NCBI GenBank assembly: GCA_035621235.1
Contig: CP141731.1
Location: forward strand, 434,001 to 498,000
From: Actinomycetaceae bacterium MB13-C1-2
GTDB taxonomy: Bacteria > Actinomycetota > Actinomycetes > Actinomycetales > Actinomycetaceae
Length of the DNA: 64,000 nt
Direction of reading: 5' to 3'
In this document: in pieces, positions 36,273 to 44,894 of the stretch
Layout: every line of letters begins with the position of its first letter
Numbering within the stretch: the first letter of the stretch is position 1
Translations under genes and position numbers: made by a program
The notes under the pieces: model-generated
Databases searched by the model: none
Told to the model about the DNA's origin: nothing
The model's input: only the letters and a program-made list of their open reading frames with translations

Positions 36273-36896
36273 ATGCCCGTCTACGTACTACCCGAACTCG
36301 ACTACAGCTACGACGCTCTTGAGCCGCACATCTCGGCTCAGATCATGGAACTACACCACTCAAAGCACCACCAGGCATACGTCGATGGTGCGAATGCAGC
36401 ACTTGAGTCGCTGAAGAAGGCCCGCGAAGCTGGCGACCAGGCCGCGATCAACCTCTATGAAAAAAACCTAGCGTTCCATCTTGGAGGACACTCGAACCAC
36501 TCGGTGTTTTGGAAGAACATGTCACCTGAAGGTGGCGGAGAGCCCAAGGGCGATTTGGCAAAGGCAATCGATGAAAGCTTTGGTTCGTTCGATGCGTTCA
36601 AGGGCCAGTTCACCGCAGCTGCCATGGGCTTGCAGGGTTCGGGCTGGGCGGTCCTGGCTTACGACACCATCAGTGGCGGCCTGGTGACCTTCCAACTTTA
36701 CGATCAGCAGGGCAACGTGCCGGTTGGTACTGTCCCACTGCTCATGCTGGACATGTGGGAGCACGCGTTCTACTTGGACTACAAGAACGTTAAAGCTGAC
36801 TACGTCAAGGCTTGGTGGAACGTTGTGAACTGGGATGACGTTGCAGCTCGCTACGCGCGCGCCAAGGACAGCTACACCGAGTTGCTGGTGAGCTAA
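36273..36896 (+). CDS. sodA: Superoxide dismutase, Mn/Fe family
   Basis: 207 residues from the ATG at 36273, which has AGGAGG in front; the longer upstream frame has no such site. Metal ligands are His28 in L-H-H-S-K-H-H, His73 in G-G-H-S-N-H, and the Asp and His of L-D-M-W-E-H-A-F-Y. It converts superoxide to oxygen and peroxide in the cytoplasm. It is monocistronic with a strong terminator downstream, and divergent from topA. Confidence 0.95.
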   Translation: MPVYVLPELDYSYDALEPHISAQIMELHHSKHHQAYVDGANAALESLKKAREAGDQAAINLYEKNLAFHLGGHSNHSVFWKNMSPEGGGEPKGDLAKAIDESFGSFDAFKGQFTAAAMGLQGSGWAVLAYDTISGGLVTFQLYDQQGNVPVGTVPLLMLDMWEHAFYLDYKNVKADYVKAWWNVVNWDDVAARYARAKDSYTELLVS

Positions 36897-37061
36897 CAGA
36901 CTGGCACACTGTCCTGCTGCGAGACCGCTCAGTTCACCGAAATAGTCGGCTCGCCTGACCGTGGCGAACCAAGCCGACCAACTCCGAGCACGCTGGCCTC
37001 AGGCATGGAGTCCTGTATAGCCCAGTGCGGTAAGCAGTGGGATTCGTCTAGACCGGCAACT

Positions 37062-37103
37062 ACGGGACCGCTTTCCGCTCATAAGAGCGAGGAGCGGTCC
37101 CGT
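37062..37103 (+). terminator. Terminator of the sodA transcript
   Basis: ACGGGACCGCT (37062-37072) pairs perfectly with AGCGGTCCCGT (37093-37103). A small inner hairpin sits in the loop and TTTCTAATT follows. It is about 165 bases past the stop codon. Confidence 0.75.
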
Positions 37104-37121
37104 TTCTAATTGGCAACCGGA

Positions 37122-37373
37122 TCAGCCTAGATCGTTCAACAGATCTGAAACCCGGACCCCGAGACCATCGGCAAGTCCAACAACGGTGCTCATCCGAGGA
37201 TTGGATGGACGTCCCGTGTCTCGCCCCGACTGCCGTCCGGCCTCTATCAACTGAACCTGATTCTTAGTAATTCCCGCCTTGTAGGCGAGTTCCTCCTGCG
37301 AAAGCGAGGCAGCCCGACGTCGGGCTCGGATCTGCTCTCCGAGAGCTAGCGCAGTCTTCTCATTCCAAGCCAC
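37122..37373 (-). CDS. XRE-family helix-turn-helix regulator
   Basis: 83 residues with one HTH_3 domain (I-R-A-R-R-R-A-A-S-L-S-Q-E-E-L-A then I-T-K-N-Q-V-Q-L-I-E-A-G). An Arg/Ser-rich insertion follows, and the end is L-G-V-R-V-S-D-L-L. It is divergent from the lipoprotein gene at 37484 and may control it or itself. Confidence 0.85.
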   Translation of the reverse strand: MAWNEKTALALGEQIRARRRAASLSQEELAYKAGITKNQVQLIEAGRQSGRDTGRPSNPRMSTVVGLADGLGVRVSDLLNDLG

Positions 37374-37483
37374 CTTTTGATCATCAGCTTGGGACCTTTC
37401 ATAAACGACCTTGTATACCGGGATTTTCTACTAGACTTCCACATAGCGCATCAGCGCACCATTACAGATAGAAGGACGTATTC

Positions 37484-38050
37484 ATGAAGCGCGCACTTGT
37501 CACACTCGCCCTCGTCGCCACGGCATCCCTTGGGCTTTCCGGCTGTTCGGGATCATCAGACAAAGCAACTGAACCTGAAAAGGAGTCGACCACCGCACCG
37601 GTCGAGGAGGAAGAAAGCTCACCGGAAGAGCCGGCCGCTTCAGAGGAACAGACGGTGGCCGAGGCTTGCCTCCAGATTGCCGAACCAATGCAACAGGCGA
37701 GTGAAGCGGCTGTAGCACTAGCTGCTAATGCAACCGACTTCGCAGGAGAAATCAGCTCTGACCCAGCGGCTGCCATGCAGAACATCCAAGGCGCAATGGA
37801 CCTCTGGAAAGAGAGTGCTACAACATGGAAGAGCTTGGCAGACGGATTCACAAAGTTCGATGCCAACGTCACGAATGCTGATGTGAAGGCCGTGTCTTCC
37901 ACAGTTGCCAAGGACGCCGCTGAACTGAGCGACCAGATTCAAAAGGTCTACGTTGATCTAGACCTGACAGCGGCCGACCAGTTCACCGCCGCGAGCGATG
38001 CGTTTTCCACATCTTACGAAAAGCTAGTAGAGGTGTGCGGTCAGCAGTAA
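37484..38050 (+). CDS. Hypothetical lipoprotein, paralogue of the one at 41299
   Basis: 188 residues. The lipobox is L-G-L-S-G-C at 21. A Glu/Pro/Thr-rich linker runs to about 60. The helical mature part has a Cys near its start (A-C-L-Q-I) and one near its end (V-C-G-Q-Q), which may form a disulfide. The late I-Q-K-V-Y-V-D is shared with the 41299 protein. Function unknown. A 17-bp hairpin terminator follows. Confidence 0.75.
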   Translation: MKRALVTLALVATASLGLSGCSGSSDKATEPEKESTTAPVEEEESSPEEPAASEEQTVAEACLQIAEPMQQASEAAVALAANATDFAGEISSDPAAAMQNIQGAMDLWKESATTWKSLADGFTKFDANVTNADVKAVSSTVAKDAAELSDQIQKVYVDLDLTAADQFTAASDAFSTSYEKLVEVCGQQ

Positions 38051-38181
38051 CAGCACCTTCGCCCACTACCTGTTACGCGATCTTCGAGATCGCTGAACAA
38101 CCAAGTCTTAGTATGTTGCGACAAGGAGGCTCTTCCTTGGTCATTTAGACAAACATTCACGGGCCTTTCGTGACGATTTGC

Positions 38182-38225
38182 AAAGGGGTCGTTCCTCGTA
38201 CATTTGGGCGAGGAACGACCCCTTT
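38182..38225 (+). terminator. Strong rho-independent terminator
   Basis: AAAGGGGTCGTTCCTCG (38182-38198) and its exact complement (38209-38225) form a 17-bp stem with a ten-base loop; TTGG follows the TTT of the arm. It ends the lipoprotein transcript. Confidence 0.85.
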
Positions 38226-38617
38226 TGGTTCGGATTCTGCCGTCCAGTTTGTCACTGACCGCTTTTTGTTCCCTGGGCGTCAGGTTTCTCACTGAGCTAA
38301 GGAATATCCGCCAGGGTGGCACATCAGACTCTCGCAGACGAGGAGTATCTGCCGGAGTGATCAATCCTCGGTCGAGAACCTAACAGAATTGCGTGATTCT
38401 GGTGCCACACTGGCAGGTATTCCGGAGCGCAGAAAGTCCAGAAGACAACACCGGCGGATATTCAAGAGCGTCGACAACCCGGACGGCTCCACTAACAGAT
38501 GTTGGTGTTTCGCTCGCACCGACACCTGAGCCAAAGGGACACGACCTCGCCAACTCTCTCACCCCGCCGGAGGGACAATACGCCCTCACCTGAACCAGCG
38601 CGGATCGTCGGTGGAGA
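38226..38617. other. Gene-free stretch between a lipoprotein terminator and the exporter gene
   Basis: It includes GCCGTCCAGTTTGTCACTGA and a nearby GTCAGGTTTCTCACTGAG, loosely alike and also loosely like the start of the tandem repeat at 8.65 kb (CGTCCAGTTTCTCAGT). Open frames here lack ribosome sites and family marks. Confidence 0.4.
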
Positions 38618-40354
38618 TCAATGTGAGGCCGAAGACCCGGAACTCCCCGCTTCTCTGGAAAGGTTCGCCGGTGTGGTCTCGACTTCAGGCCCCACGGCTA
38701 ATCCCGACACCTCAGCAGCCTCCAGAGAAGCCTCCATCTCGGACTCCTCGAGAATCTCCTTGACATTCCCGGTCGTAGTCCGAAGAGGAACATTCTTGAT
38801 GAGCAGGGTAAAGACCAGCCCCAGGACCGCAAACGGGATCGCCGTCCAGAAGACCGTGTTCATTGACTCAGCCATGCCAGCACGCACTGCATCGGCCACC
38901 ACGGGCGGAAGTTGAGCGACTTTGGAGGTATCGAGCACTGAACCAGCATCGACGCTCTGACCGGAAGCCGCTAGCTTCTGCACCATCTCTGCGGGCAGAT
39001 GGGTGAGGATGTTGCCCTGCAGGGTCGAACTCATCACCGTACCGAGAACAGCCGTTCCAACCGTCGAACCGAGATTACGGAAGAACTGAACCGCAGAAGT
39101 TGCGACCCCCATCTCGGATGACTTGGCATTGTTCTGTACGACCAGAGTGAACAGTTGCATGGACAATCCAAGTCCAAAGCCGATGACGACGAGCATCCCA
39201 GACAACGTCCATTTGGACGAGTCGACGTTTAGCGTCGTGAGAAGTAGGTACCCACCGATGAGGATGGCGAGCCCGGAAATCATGAAGGCCTTGTACCTGC
39301 CTGTTCGACTAACAAGGAATCCAACGAGGATCGAGGTAATAATCATGGCGATTGACAGCGGCATCAAAATTACGCCCGAGTTTGTAGCGGATGCCCCGAG
39401 CACAACCTGAGCAAAAACAGGCACGTACATAATGGCGCCAAACATGCCGACCGAGAGCATGAAGGTGGCGAGGACAGACATCGTGAAAACATTTTCCTTG
39501 AACAAACGCAAGGGAAGTAGGGGGTTATCTGCGCGCAGTTCGGCCCAGATGAACAGGGCGAGGAATACCGCGCCAACGGCGTACATGGTGACGATGATCG
39601 AGGAATCCCACGCATAGGTGTTTCCGCCCCAGGTGGTGGCAAGGAGAACCAGAAGTAGCGCGGGCACCAGGGTAAGCGCACCCATCATGTCGAACTTTGA
39701 CGTACTGGCCGTGTGTGGCAGGTGTAGGTAACGAATGATTACATACAGTGCGATCAGACCAAATGGGATGGGAAGGAAGAACAACCAGCGCCAACCCATT
39801 GTGTCGGTAATCCAGCCACCTGCCAGGGGTCCAAGCACTGAGGTCACCCCAAAGATTGCCCCCATGATGCCCTGGTATTTACCTCGGTTTCTAGCAGGAA
39901 TTATGTCTCCAATAATCGTCTGCGAGAGGGGCTGTAGAGTTCCCATCCCCAGTCCCTGAACAGCGCGCGCCGCTACGAGGAACCAGAAGTTCGTGGCAAA
40001 GCCGGACATTACTGAACCGATCATAAAGATGACCAGACCAGCGATATAGAAACCGCGGCGCCCCCACATATCGGAGAGCTTGCCAACAATCGGAACAACG
40101 ATGGCGGAGGCGAGCATGGCCCCCGTCGCGACCCAGGAATAGTGCGCCATCCCGCCGAGTTCTGCGACGATACGCGGCAGGGCTGGTCCGACGATAGTCT
40201 GGCTGATTGAGGACACGAGCATGCCAAGGAGCAGCCCAATGAACACATTGCGCTGAGCCGGACTCAGGTGGAACTCACCACGATCTCCTGCAGTACCCTT
40301 TGTTCTGGGAGATCTAGAACGATCAGGTTGGACCGCCTGTTGCTTTGTACTCAT
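38618..40354 (-). CDS. MFS drug exporter, DHA2 (EmrB/QacA) family
   Basis: 578 residues from the ATG at 40354. Fourteen hydrophobic spans are expected from the pattern. Early motifs are G-L-L-L-G-M-L-V-S-S-I-S-Q-T-I-V-G-P-A-L-P and the loop G-K-L-S-D-M-W-G-R-R. Span 5 carries the antiporter motif (G-P-L-A-G-G-W). It should export hydrophobic or cationic drugs using the proton gradient. It is divergent from a TetR regulator, with a palindrome between them. Confidence 0.9.
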   Translation of the reverse strand: MSTKQQAVQPDRSRSPRTKGTAGDRGEFHLSPAQRNVFIGLLLGMLVSSISQTIVGPALPRIVAELGGMAHYSWVATGAMLASAIVVPIVGKLSDMWGRRGFYIAGLVIFMIGSVMSGFATNFWFLVAARAVQGLGMGTLQPLSQTIIGDIIPARNRGKYQGIMGAIFGVTSVLGPLAGGWITDTMGWRWLFFLPIPFGLIALYVIIRYLHLPHTASTSKFDMMGALTLVPALLLVLLATTWGGNTYAWDSSIIVTMYAVGAVFLALFIWAELRADNPLLPLRLFKENVFTMSVLATFMLSVGMFGAIMYVPVFAQVVLGASATNSGVILMPLSIAMIITSILVGFLVSRTGRYKAFMISGLAILIGGYLLLTTLNVDSSKWTLSGMLVVIGFGLGLSMQLFTLVVQNNAKSSEMGVATSAVQFFRNLGSTVGTAVLGTVMSSTLQGNILTHLPAEMVQKLAASGQSVDAGSVLDTSKVAQLPPVVADAVRAGMAESMNTVFWTAIPFAVLGLVFTLLIKNVPLRTTTGNVKEILEESEMEASLEAAEVSGLAVGPEVETTPANLSREAGSSGSSASH

Positions 40355-40436
40355 CACCTGTTCCTTCCCATGAGCACCCCAAGAATGAGTTACGCCGCAG
40401 AGGGTGATCTGCGGCGACTGAGGAAACTATACTCTT

Positions 40437-40455
40437 TCTTGCAGTCACTGCAAGA
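40437..40455. promoter_or_regulatory. TetR-type operator overlapping the exporter promoter
   Basis: TCTTGCAGTCACTGCAAGA is a perfect inverted repeat around a three-base centre. On the minus strand it overlaps a TTGCAG hexamer, which is followed 16 bases later by TATAGT; this is a good promoter for the exporter. The TetR protein encoded on the other side probably binds it. Confidence 0.65.
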
Positions 40456-40489
40456 TTAAGGTAGTTGCATCCTTTGGAGGATGATCGAC

Positions 40490-41113
40490 ATGGAGTCGGC
40501 CGACAACACTCGTAAGTGCGGGCTGCGCGAGCAGAAGAAACGCGAAACCCGTCGCGCACTACATCATGCCGCCCTTCATCTGGTTCACGAAAAAGGACTG
40601 GAAGCTGTAACCACGGAACAGATTGCCGAGGAAGCTGGTGTTTCACCTCGCACTTTCTTCAACTATTTTCCAACTAAAGAGCAGGCGATCCTCGGATACT
40701 CCGTCCACCTTCCCTCGGTTCTAGTTCGGGCCTTTGAATCACGTCCGGCAGACGAGGATCCCTGGCAGTCAGTAATCGCCGTGTCCAAAATGCTGATTCA
40801 AAACGGATTCGGCGGTCAGGGTCAGGAACGCATTCTCACGCATGAAGTGATGTTGCAGTATCCAGAGCTAGCCAGAGGACTCCTGGGGGTCACCGATGAC
40901 ATCCGCCAGGTCGCACGTGCCGCTGTTGCGAAACGGCTCGCCGCGCACAATGTGAGCGATGATGATGCGCGACGCCAAGCCGTCGTGTACATCGACGCGG
41001 GAATGCTGGCTATCTCCACGTCAATGCATCTTTCCCGAACCGAGAACATTACGGTGGATGAGGCGTTTGACGAGGTCGTCCGCACCCTCGGTTCACTGAG
41101 TTCGAAAGACTGA
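40490..41113 (+). CDS. TetR-family regulator
   Basis: 207 residues from the ATG at 40490, nine bases after GGAGG; the ATG that touches the GGAGG is less likely. The HTH covers residues 20-65 (R-R-A-L-H-H-A-A-L, then I-A-E-E-A-G-V-S-P-R-T-F-F-N-Y-F-P-T-K-E). The C-terminal helices are variable. It probably represses the divergent drug exporter. Confidence 0.9.
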   Translation: MESADNTRKCGLREQKKRETRRALHHAALHLVHEKGLEAVTTEQIAEEAGVSPRTFFNYFPTKEQAILGYSVHLPSVLVRAFESRPADEDPWQSVIAVSKMLIQNGFGGQGQERILTHEVMLQYPELARGLLGVTDDIRQVARAAVAKRLAAHNVSDDDARRQAVVYIDAGMLAISTSMHLSRTENITVDEAFDEVVRTLGSLSSKD

Positions 41114-41133
41114 GACCTCGTTGCTTCTCTCCA

Positions 41134-41229
41134 GGTTGCCTTCCACACAGACCGTACTGAATTCGAACGAGCCAGAGCTCCACGGACACGTCAGCACCCT
41201 AGTCGCATCCGGGTTGCCTTCCACACAGA
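41134..41229. repeat. Pair of 18-bp direct repeats upstream of a lipoprotein gene
   Basis: GGTTGCCTTCCACACAGA occurs at 41134-41151 and again, identical, at 41212-41229. The spacing is 78 bases. The pair sits in the promoter region of the gene at 41299, so it may be a regulatory site. Confidence 0.6.
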
Positions 41230-41298
41230 TCATGCAGTCGATCCCCCGCTGGCACGTAGACTCTTGCACTGGCGGGGCATACGAACCAAGGAGAATCA

Positions 41299-41862
41299 GT
41301 GAGAACTCGAACTGCCGTATTGGCGCTAGTTGTCACCATGTCGTTTGGACTGGCGGGGTGCTCCAGCAACGGCCTGTCTGCACCCGAGATGGAGCAGTCG
41401 ATACCCTCGATCGAAGTGGTCCCGGCACCGCAGAGCGGGGAGCCGCAAAGTGAAGAACCGCAGAGCGAAGGACTCGAAAATCCCCAATCTGACGCTCCTG
41501 GAATGACGCCCGCAAATACGATCGAGCAGTCGTGCCAGATAATCTTTGATGCAGAACAGGGCGGAGCTCCTTCTCTACCGGCAGGTGATTCGAACACTCC
41601 CGAAGAGATGCAACAGTACGCCGACGGCACTCGCGCCGCAGCGGATCGGATAGATGCCGCGATTCCGCAGGTGGGCGATCCGGACGTTCAAGCGGCAGCT
41701 GGCGCAATGCGAGATGCTCTGGTACGTATGGCTGATGCAATACAGCAGGTGTACGTCGAGCAGAACGGAGACGCGTCGGGAGATCTGACGGCGGCTGGGG
41801 AAGACTACTCGAGTGCTATCCAGCAACTCTATTCAATCTGTATGCCCGGTTCCGTCGAGTAG
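41299..41862 (+). CDS. Hypothetical lipoprotein, paralogue of the one at 37484
   Basis: 187 residues from a GTG with AAGGAGAAT upstream. The lipobox is F-G-L-A-G-C at 21. A linker with short repeats (P-Q-S-E-E-P-Q-S-E) runs to about 75. The mature part has a Cys near its start (Q-S-C-Q-I-I) and one near its end (S-I-C-M-P), with I-Q-Q-V-Y-V-E between. This is the same plan as the protein at 37484. Function unknown. Confidence 0.72.
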   Translation: MRTRTAVLALVVTMSFGLAGCSSNGLSAPEMEQSIPSIEVVPAPQSGEPQSEEPQSEGLENPQSDAPGMTPANTIEQSCQIIFDAEQGGAPSLPAGDSNTPEEMQQYADGTRAAADRIDAAIPQVGDPDVQAAAGAMRDALVRMADAIQQVYVEQNGDASGDLTAAGEDYSSAIQQLYSICMPGSVE

Positions 41863-41930
41863 CAACGTGACCGGTGCCGCGCTGGCGGAGGTTGGTCCCG
41901 CTTCGCGTAACATGTAAACTTTTTGAGCCT

Positions 41931-42015
41931 GGAGACGTGTCCGAGCGGCCGAAGGTGCAACACTCGAAATGTTGTGTGGTGCAAGCCACCGTGGGTTCAA
42001 ATCCCACCGTCTCCG
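41931..42015 (+). tRNA. tRNA-Ser (anticodon CGA)
   Basis: 85 nt with the long variable arm of serine tRNAs. The acceptor arm is GGAGACG/CGTCTCC. The anticodon stem CAACA/TGTTG encloses CTCGAAA, so the anticodon is CGA and reads UCG. The T-arm is GTGGG-TTCAAAT-CCCAC. The discriminator base is G. A terminator that also holds a parS palindrome follows within six bases. Confidence 0.95.
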
Positions 42016-42020
42016 CCGAT

Positions 42021-42049
42021 CCCCCGGTGTTTCACGTGAAACCCGGGGG
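42021..42049 (+). terminator. tRNA-Ser terminator built around the parS palindrome
   Basis: CCCCCGG-GTTTCAC on the left pairs with GTGAAAC-CCGGGGG on the right over 14 bases. One T bulges and there is almost no loop. CTTTCATCATT follows. The inner half of the stem is the parS core. Confidence 0.75.
42028..42043. promoter_or_regulatory. parS, ParB-binding site
   Basis: TGTTTCACGTGAAACC matches the Streptomyces consensus (TGTTTCACGTGAAACA) at 15 of 16 bases, and the 14-base core is a perfect palindrome. ParB binds such sites near the origin and organises chromosome segregation. I find no second copy in the window. Confidence 0.8.
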
Positions 42050-42308
42050 CTTTCATCATTGTTGCAGTGGTTTTGGTCGCTACCGAGCATGGGCCGGAGT
42101 GGACAGGAGCACCCCCAGATCGCCCAGATTTTAGGATCTGGGTCGTAGGGGACCTTTTCGTGTTGAGTTTTTTGCTGCCCCAGCCGCGGGGCATTTGAAC
42201 GTCCAGGCTGAACGAATCTGCGGAGACTCCCTCGGCTTCGGCAGCCAAAGATCGGGAACTGCTGTCCGTTTACTGGTCATCGTGGGTTGTGGTTTTACGA
42301 GTGCCTAC

Positions 42309-43256
42309 TTAGCCGTCCTGGCCTACTGCAAGCTTGTAGGCATCACTCAGTCTCATAACCTCTTCATATCGAGAGTTAATGGCCTCGAGTTGAAGTTCAA
42401 TGATTCGATTACTCCTAGATTCATGCCAATTAACTTGCTTCTGGCACGCCATGTCCGCTGCGTAGATATCCTGCTCTACCCTCAGAAGGTCTGACCTATC
42501 TGCACTAGACAAATTCCCGTTCATATCAAGCTTCTCGGCTACGCGTTGTTCAACGTATTGGAAACTCCCGAGTATGTTTTTTAGTCCTGAAAATCCCTTT
42601 TGTTCCATGCATTCTGACCAGGAACCCTCGAGTTTGGCCAGGAACGGATCGAGAGCCGACCCATCAGGAGACTGGATTTGAGAAGCCACAGACTCAAACA
42701 CTTCTCGCGCATCTTCAAACTCGGGAGAGTTTGAAATCTTCTCCAGAGTTGTCATTCCTTTGGCTATCTCTTCGTATGCCTGCCCATGACACCCTGAGCT
42801 AGAAGGGCCTGGGCCTCCGTCCTCCGTATAGTTGCCATACATAGCAATCTGATATTCAACTTGACTGACTGTTGGTAAAGATTGAACGTATTCCTGGTTG
42901 GGGTCCTCCGGCGGCTTGTCCGATAGCTGCGCAGATTCCACGATCCCGTAGGTGTCTGGATCATCTTGAAAATCAGCCGTACTGGCATCTTCTTGATTCT
43001 GTTTCGAAGAAAGATTGGGAACATATTCAAACCCCTGCTCTTTCATGCAGGTGGCTATATCTTCTTCAGCCTTAACAGTGCTCTCTTCTGGGACGCCTAA
43101 TCCGGCCCCAAGACTTATTCCCGGGAAAAGCTGTTCCAATGGCATGTCATAAGTAGTGCTATTCCATTCAAACTCCGGGGGCTTCTCTGCCTCTCCCCCA
43201 CCTACAGGCGAGCAACCTGAAACCAGCAGAATTGCAAGCAAACTAGTGGGGACCAT
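42309..43256 (-). CDS. Hypothetical lipoprotein
   Basis: 315 residues from the ATG at 43256 (AAAGGA upstream). A short signal ends L-V-S-G-C at 15. The mature part is acidic and helical, with two C-M-x-E/Q-Q/K-G-F motifs (I-A-T-C-M-K-E-Q-G-F and S-E-C-M-E-Q-K-G-F) and two more Cys (S-G-C-H and M-A-C-Q). The cysteines may pair outside the cell. I do not recognise the family and see no operon partner. Confidence 0.72.
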   Translation of the reverse strand: MVPTSLLAILLVSGCSPVGGGEAEKPPEFEWNSTTYDMPLEQLFPGISLGAGLGVPEESTVKAEEDIATCMKEQGFEYVPNLSSKQNQEDASTADFQDDPDTYGIVESAQLSDKPPEDPNQEYVQSLPTVSQVEYQIAMYGNYTEDGGPGPSSSGCHGQAYEEIAKGMTTLEKISNSPEFEDAREVFESVASQIQSPDGSALDPFLAKLEGSWSECMEQKGFSGLKNILGSFQYVEQRVAEKLDMNGNLSSADRSDLLRVEQDIYAADMACQKQVNWHESRSNRIIELQLEAINSRYEEVMRLSDAYKLAVGQDG

Positions 43257-43990
43257 GGAACGTCCTTTTTTGCATTGCGCGCATTTTTATCCCGATTCAA
43301 CGAAGAGTTCATGAGTGTGAGGGCGGCAATGATGCTTCACTTTACAAACATCACCTAACGCCCACAGACCTCATGTTGGTTATCCCATCCGACAACTGCC
43401 ATTTCCCGCGTATATGGTGCTGGGTGGAGCACTATGAACCTTCTTGAAATTTAGTGAGTAATACCCATATCCAGCGCTGTAGATGGGCTTCTTTACCCAG
43501 TTGTTCCATGTCTTGAAGTAAACGACCCCGAGAACCACTTCCCACGTTTGAGGGTGTCAACGAACTTCCCCACTTGAATTGGACTGTAGCATCGGCTCCA
43601 CACGACTACACCGCTATAGCTAACTCACCGCAACCCAATGGTCCATGCCTTGGTCCTCTTAGTGAGGATCAACCACAAAACCGGACCCCACCAAATCAGT
43701 CGGGACTGCATCAAGCAACACAATCGGGGCTCAGGGCGGGTGTGAGCCTTCCGCGTTGTGCGCTGGAGGTCCTGCAGCGTGTTCTTTATGCGGCACGGGG
43801 TCACCGCCGTCTTGCGGGGAGTAAAGTCAACACCGGGCCAGGCTCCTGTCATCGTCCCAGTCGAGGGACTGACCTGTTCGCACTCCTCAAACCCAACAGT
43901 CGATGACCAACGCCCGTGTGCTGAGGTCGAAGAAGCCTCAAAGTCCTGTATTGAAGATGAGGATACCAAGTCAGCCGCGAACAACTGTGC
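43257..43990. other. Gene-poor stretch
   Basis: Overlapping frames exist on both strands (for example 43574-43906 plus and 43625-43984 minus), but none has a ribosome site together with recognisable features. The stretch may be decayed coding sequence. Confidence 0.4.
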
Positions 43991-44104
43991 CTACGACACC
44001 CAGAAGAAGGGGGCGAACCAGCCACCGTTGATGCGGCCCAGCAGGATCGACTTTGTGATCGCACCCGCTGCCAACCCCAGACGAATCCCTCCTAGGAGAG
44101 CCAT
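43991..44104 (-). CDS. Possible small hydrophobic peptide, 37 residues
   Basis: The ATG at 44104 follows AAAGGGAAC at good spacing. The product opens MALLGGIRLGLAAG, continues to a G-R-I-N-G-G-W-F-A-P-F-F-W segment, and ends at a TAG (43991-43993). The composition suits a membrane or secreted peptide. In another frame the sequence continues with hydrophobic residues, so it could instead be the start of a broken gene. Confidence 0.3.
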   Translation of the reverse strand: MALLGGIRLGLAAGAITKSILLGRINGGWFAPFFWVS

Positions 44105-44350
44105 AGTTCCCTTTTCAGTGCTGGCCGTGGCTGGCGCTTATGGTGCCTTCCGAGCGTCTGACGAACCTCTCCGGTACTCCGGCCTCCGGGTCGCGCGGGC
44201 TTCTGCCCCCGTCGCATCGTAATAGCAACGACGCAAGACCACGAGGCCATCAACTAGAGTTGCCGCAAAACGATCTCGAAGAGTCCGAAGAACAGTGAAC
44301 CGCATCGAACTTGGGAAAAACACTCCGGATACGGCTGATAGCCTGAGTGT

Positions 44351-44893
44351 ATGGCCAGACCGACCACGCGAGCAGAGTTGCTCGAAGCCACCGACACCCA
44401 GTATTACAAGCTTGAAAAACTGCTCGACTCGATGAGTCCTGCCGAGCAAGACGCACCACTGACCTACTCAGACTCGAAGAAAAGCGGAGCTCACTGGGAA
44501 CGTGACAAGAACCTGCGCGATATCCTCATACACCTGTATGAGTGGCACCAGTTGTTACTGACCTTCGTTGCCTCGAACCAAGCGGGTCAGGCTCGGCCAT
44601 TTCTCCCAAGTCCGTACAACTGGAGGACATATGGCGACTTGAACTTAGAGTTCTGGCGCGAGCACCAACGCACCTCATATGAAGAGGCTTCTCGACTCCT
44701 AAACGAGAGCCACCAAAATGTGGTCAGGCTCGTCGAGGGCTTCACCGATGAAGAACTATTCGAGAAGACCCATTTTGACTGGACTGGCACAGCAACACTC
44801 GGTTCATACTGTGCGTCCGCGACCTCGAGTCACTACGACTGGGCAATGAAGAAAATTAGAGCTAGCCTCAGGACATCACGAACCGGAGGCTGA
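44351..44893 (+). CDS. ClbS/DfsB-family four-helix protein (DUF1706)
   Basis: 180 residues. Family marks are the N-terminal R-A-E-L-L-E-A and K-L-E-K-L-L-D, then R-D-I-L-I-H-L-Y-E-W-H, P-S-P-Y-N-W-R-T-Y-G and a C-terminal S-H-Y-D-W-A-x-K-K-I. ClbS protects producers of colibactin by hydrolysing its cyclopropane warhead; most relatives are of unknown role in the DinB-like fold. The gene sits two bases before the sirtuin gene and is surely co-transcribed with it. Confidence 0.85.
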   Translation: MARPTTRAELLEATDTQYYKLEKLLDSMSPAEQDAPLTYSDSKKSGAHWERDKNLRDILIHLYEWHQLLLTFVASNQAGQARPFLPSPYNWRTYGDLNLEFWREHQRTSYEEASRLLNESHQNVVRLVEGFTDEELFEKTHFDWTGTATLGSYCASATSSHYDWAMKKIRASLRTSRTGG

Positions 44894-44894
44894 C

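Noticed and set aside
42114-42142. CCCAGATC/GATCTGGG hairpin after the parS terminator
   Set aside because: An eight-base stem with a 13-base loop and no T run; there is no gene for it to end.
42195-42494. Open frame of 99 codons on the plus strand
   Set aside because: Its second half is antisense to the lipoprotein at 42309 and it lacks a ribosome site.
43758-44222. Open frame of 154 codons on the plus strand
   Set aside because: Low-complexity composition, no ribosome site, and it overlaps the better small frame on the other strand; kept only as part of the gene-poor region.
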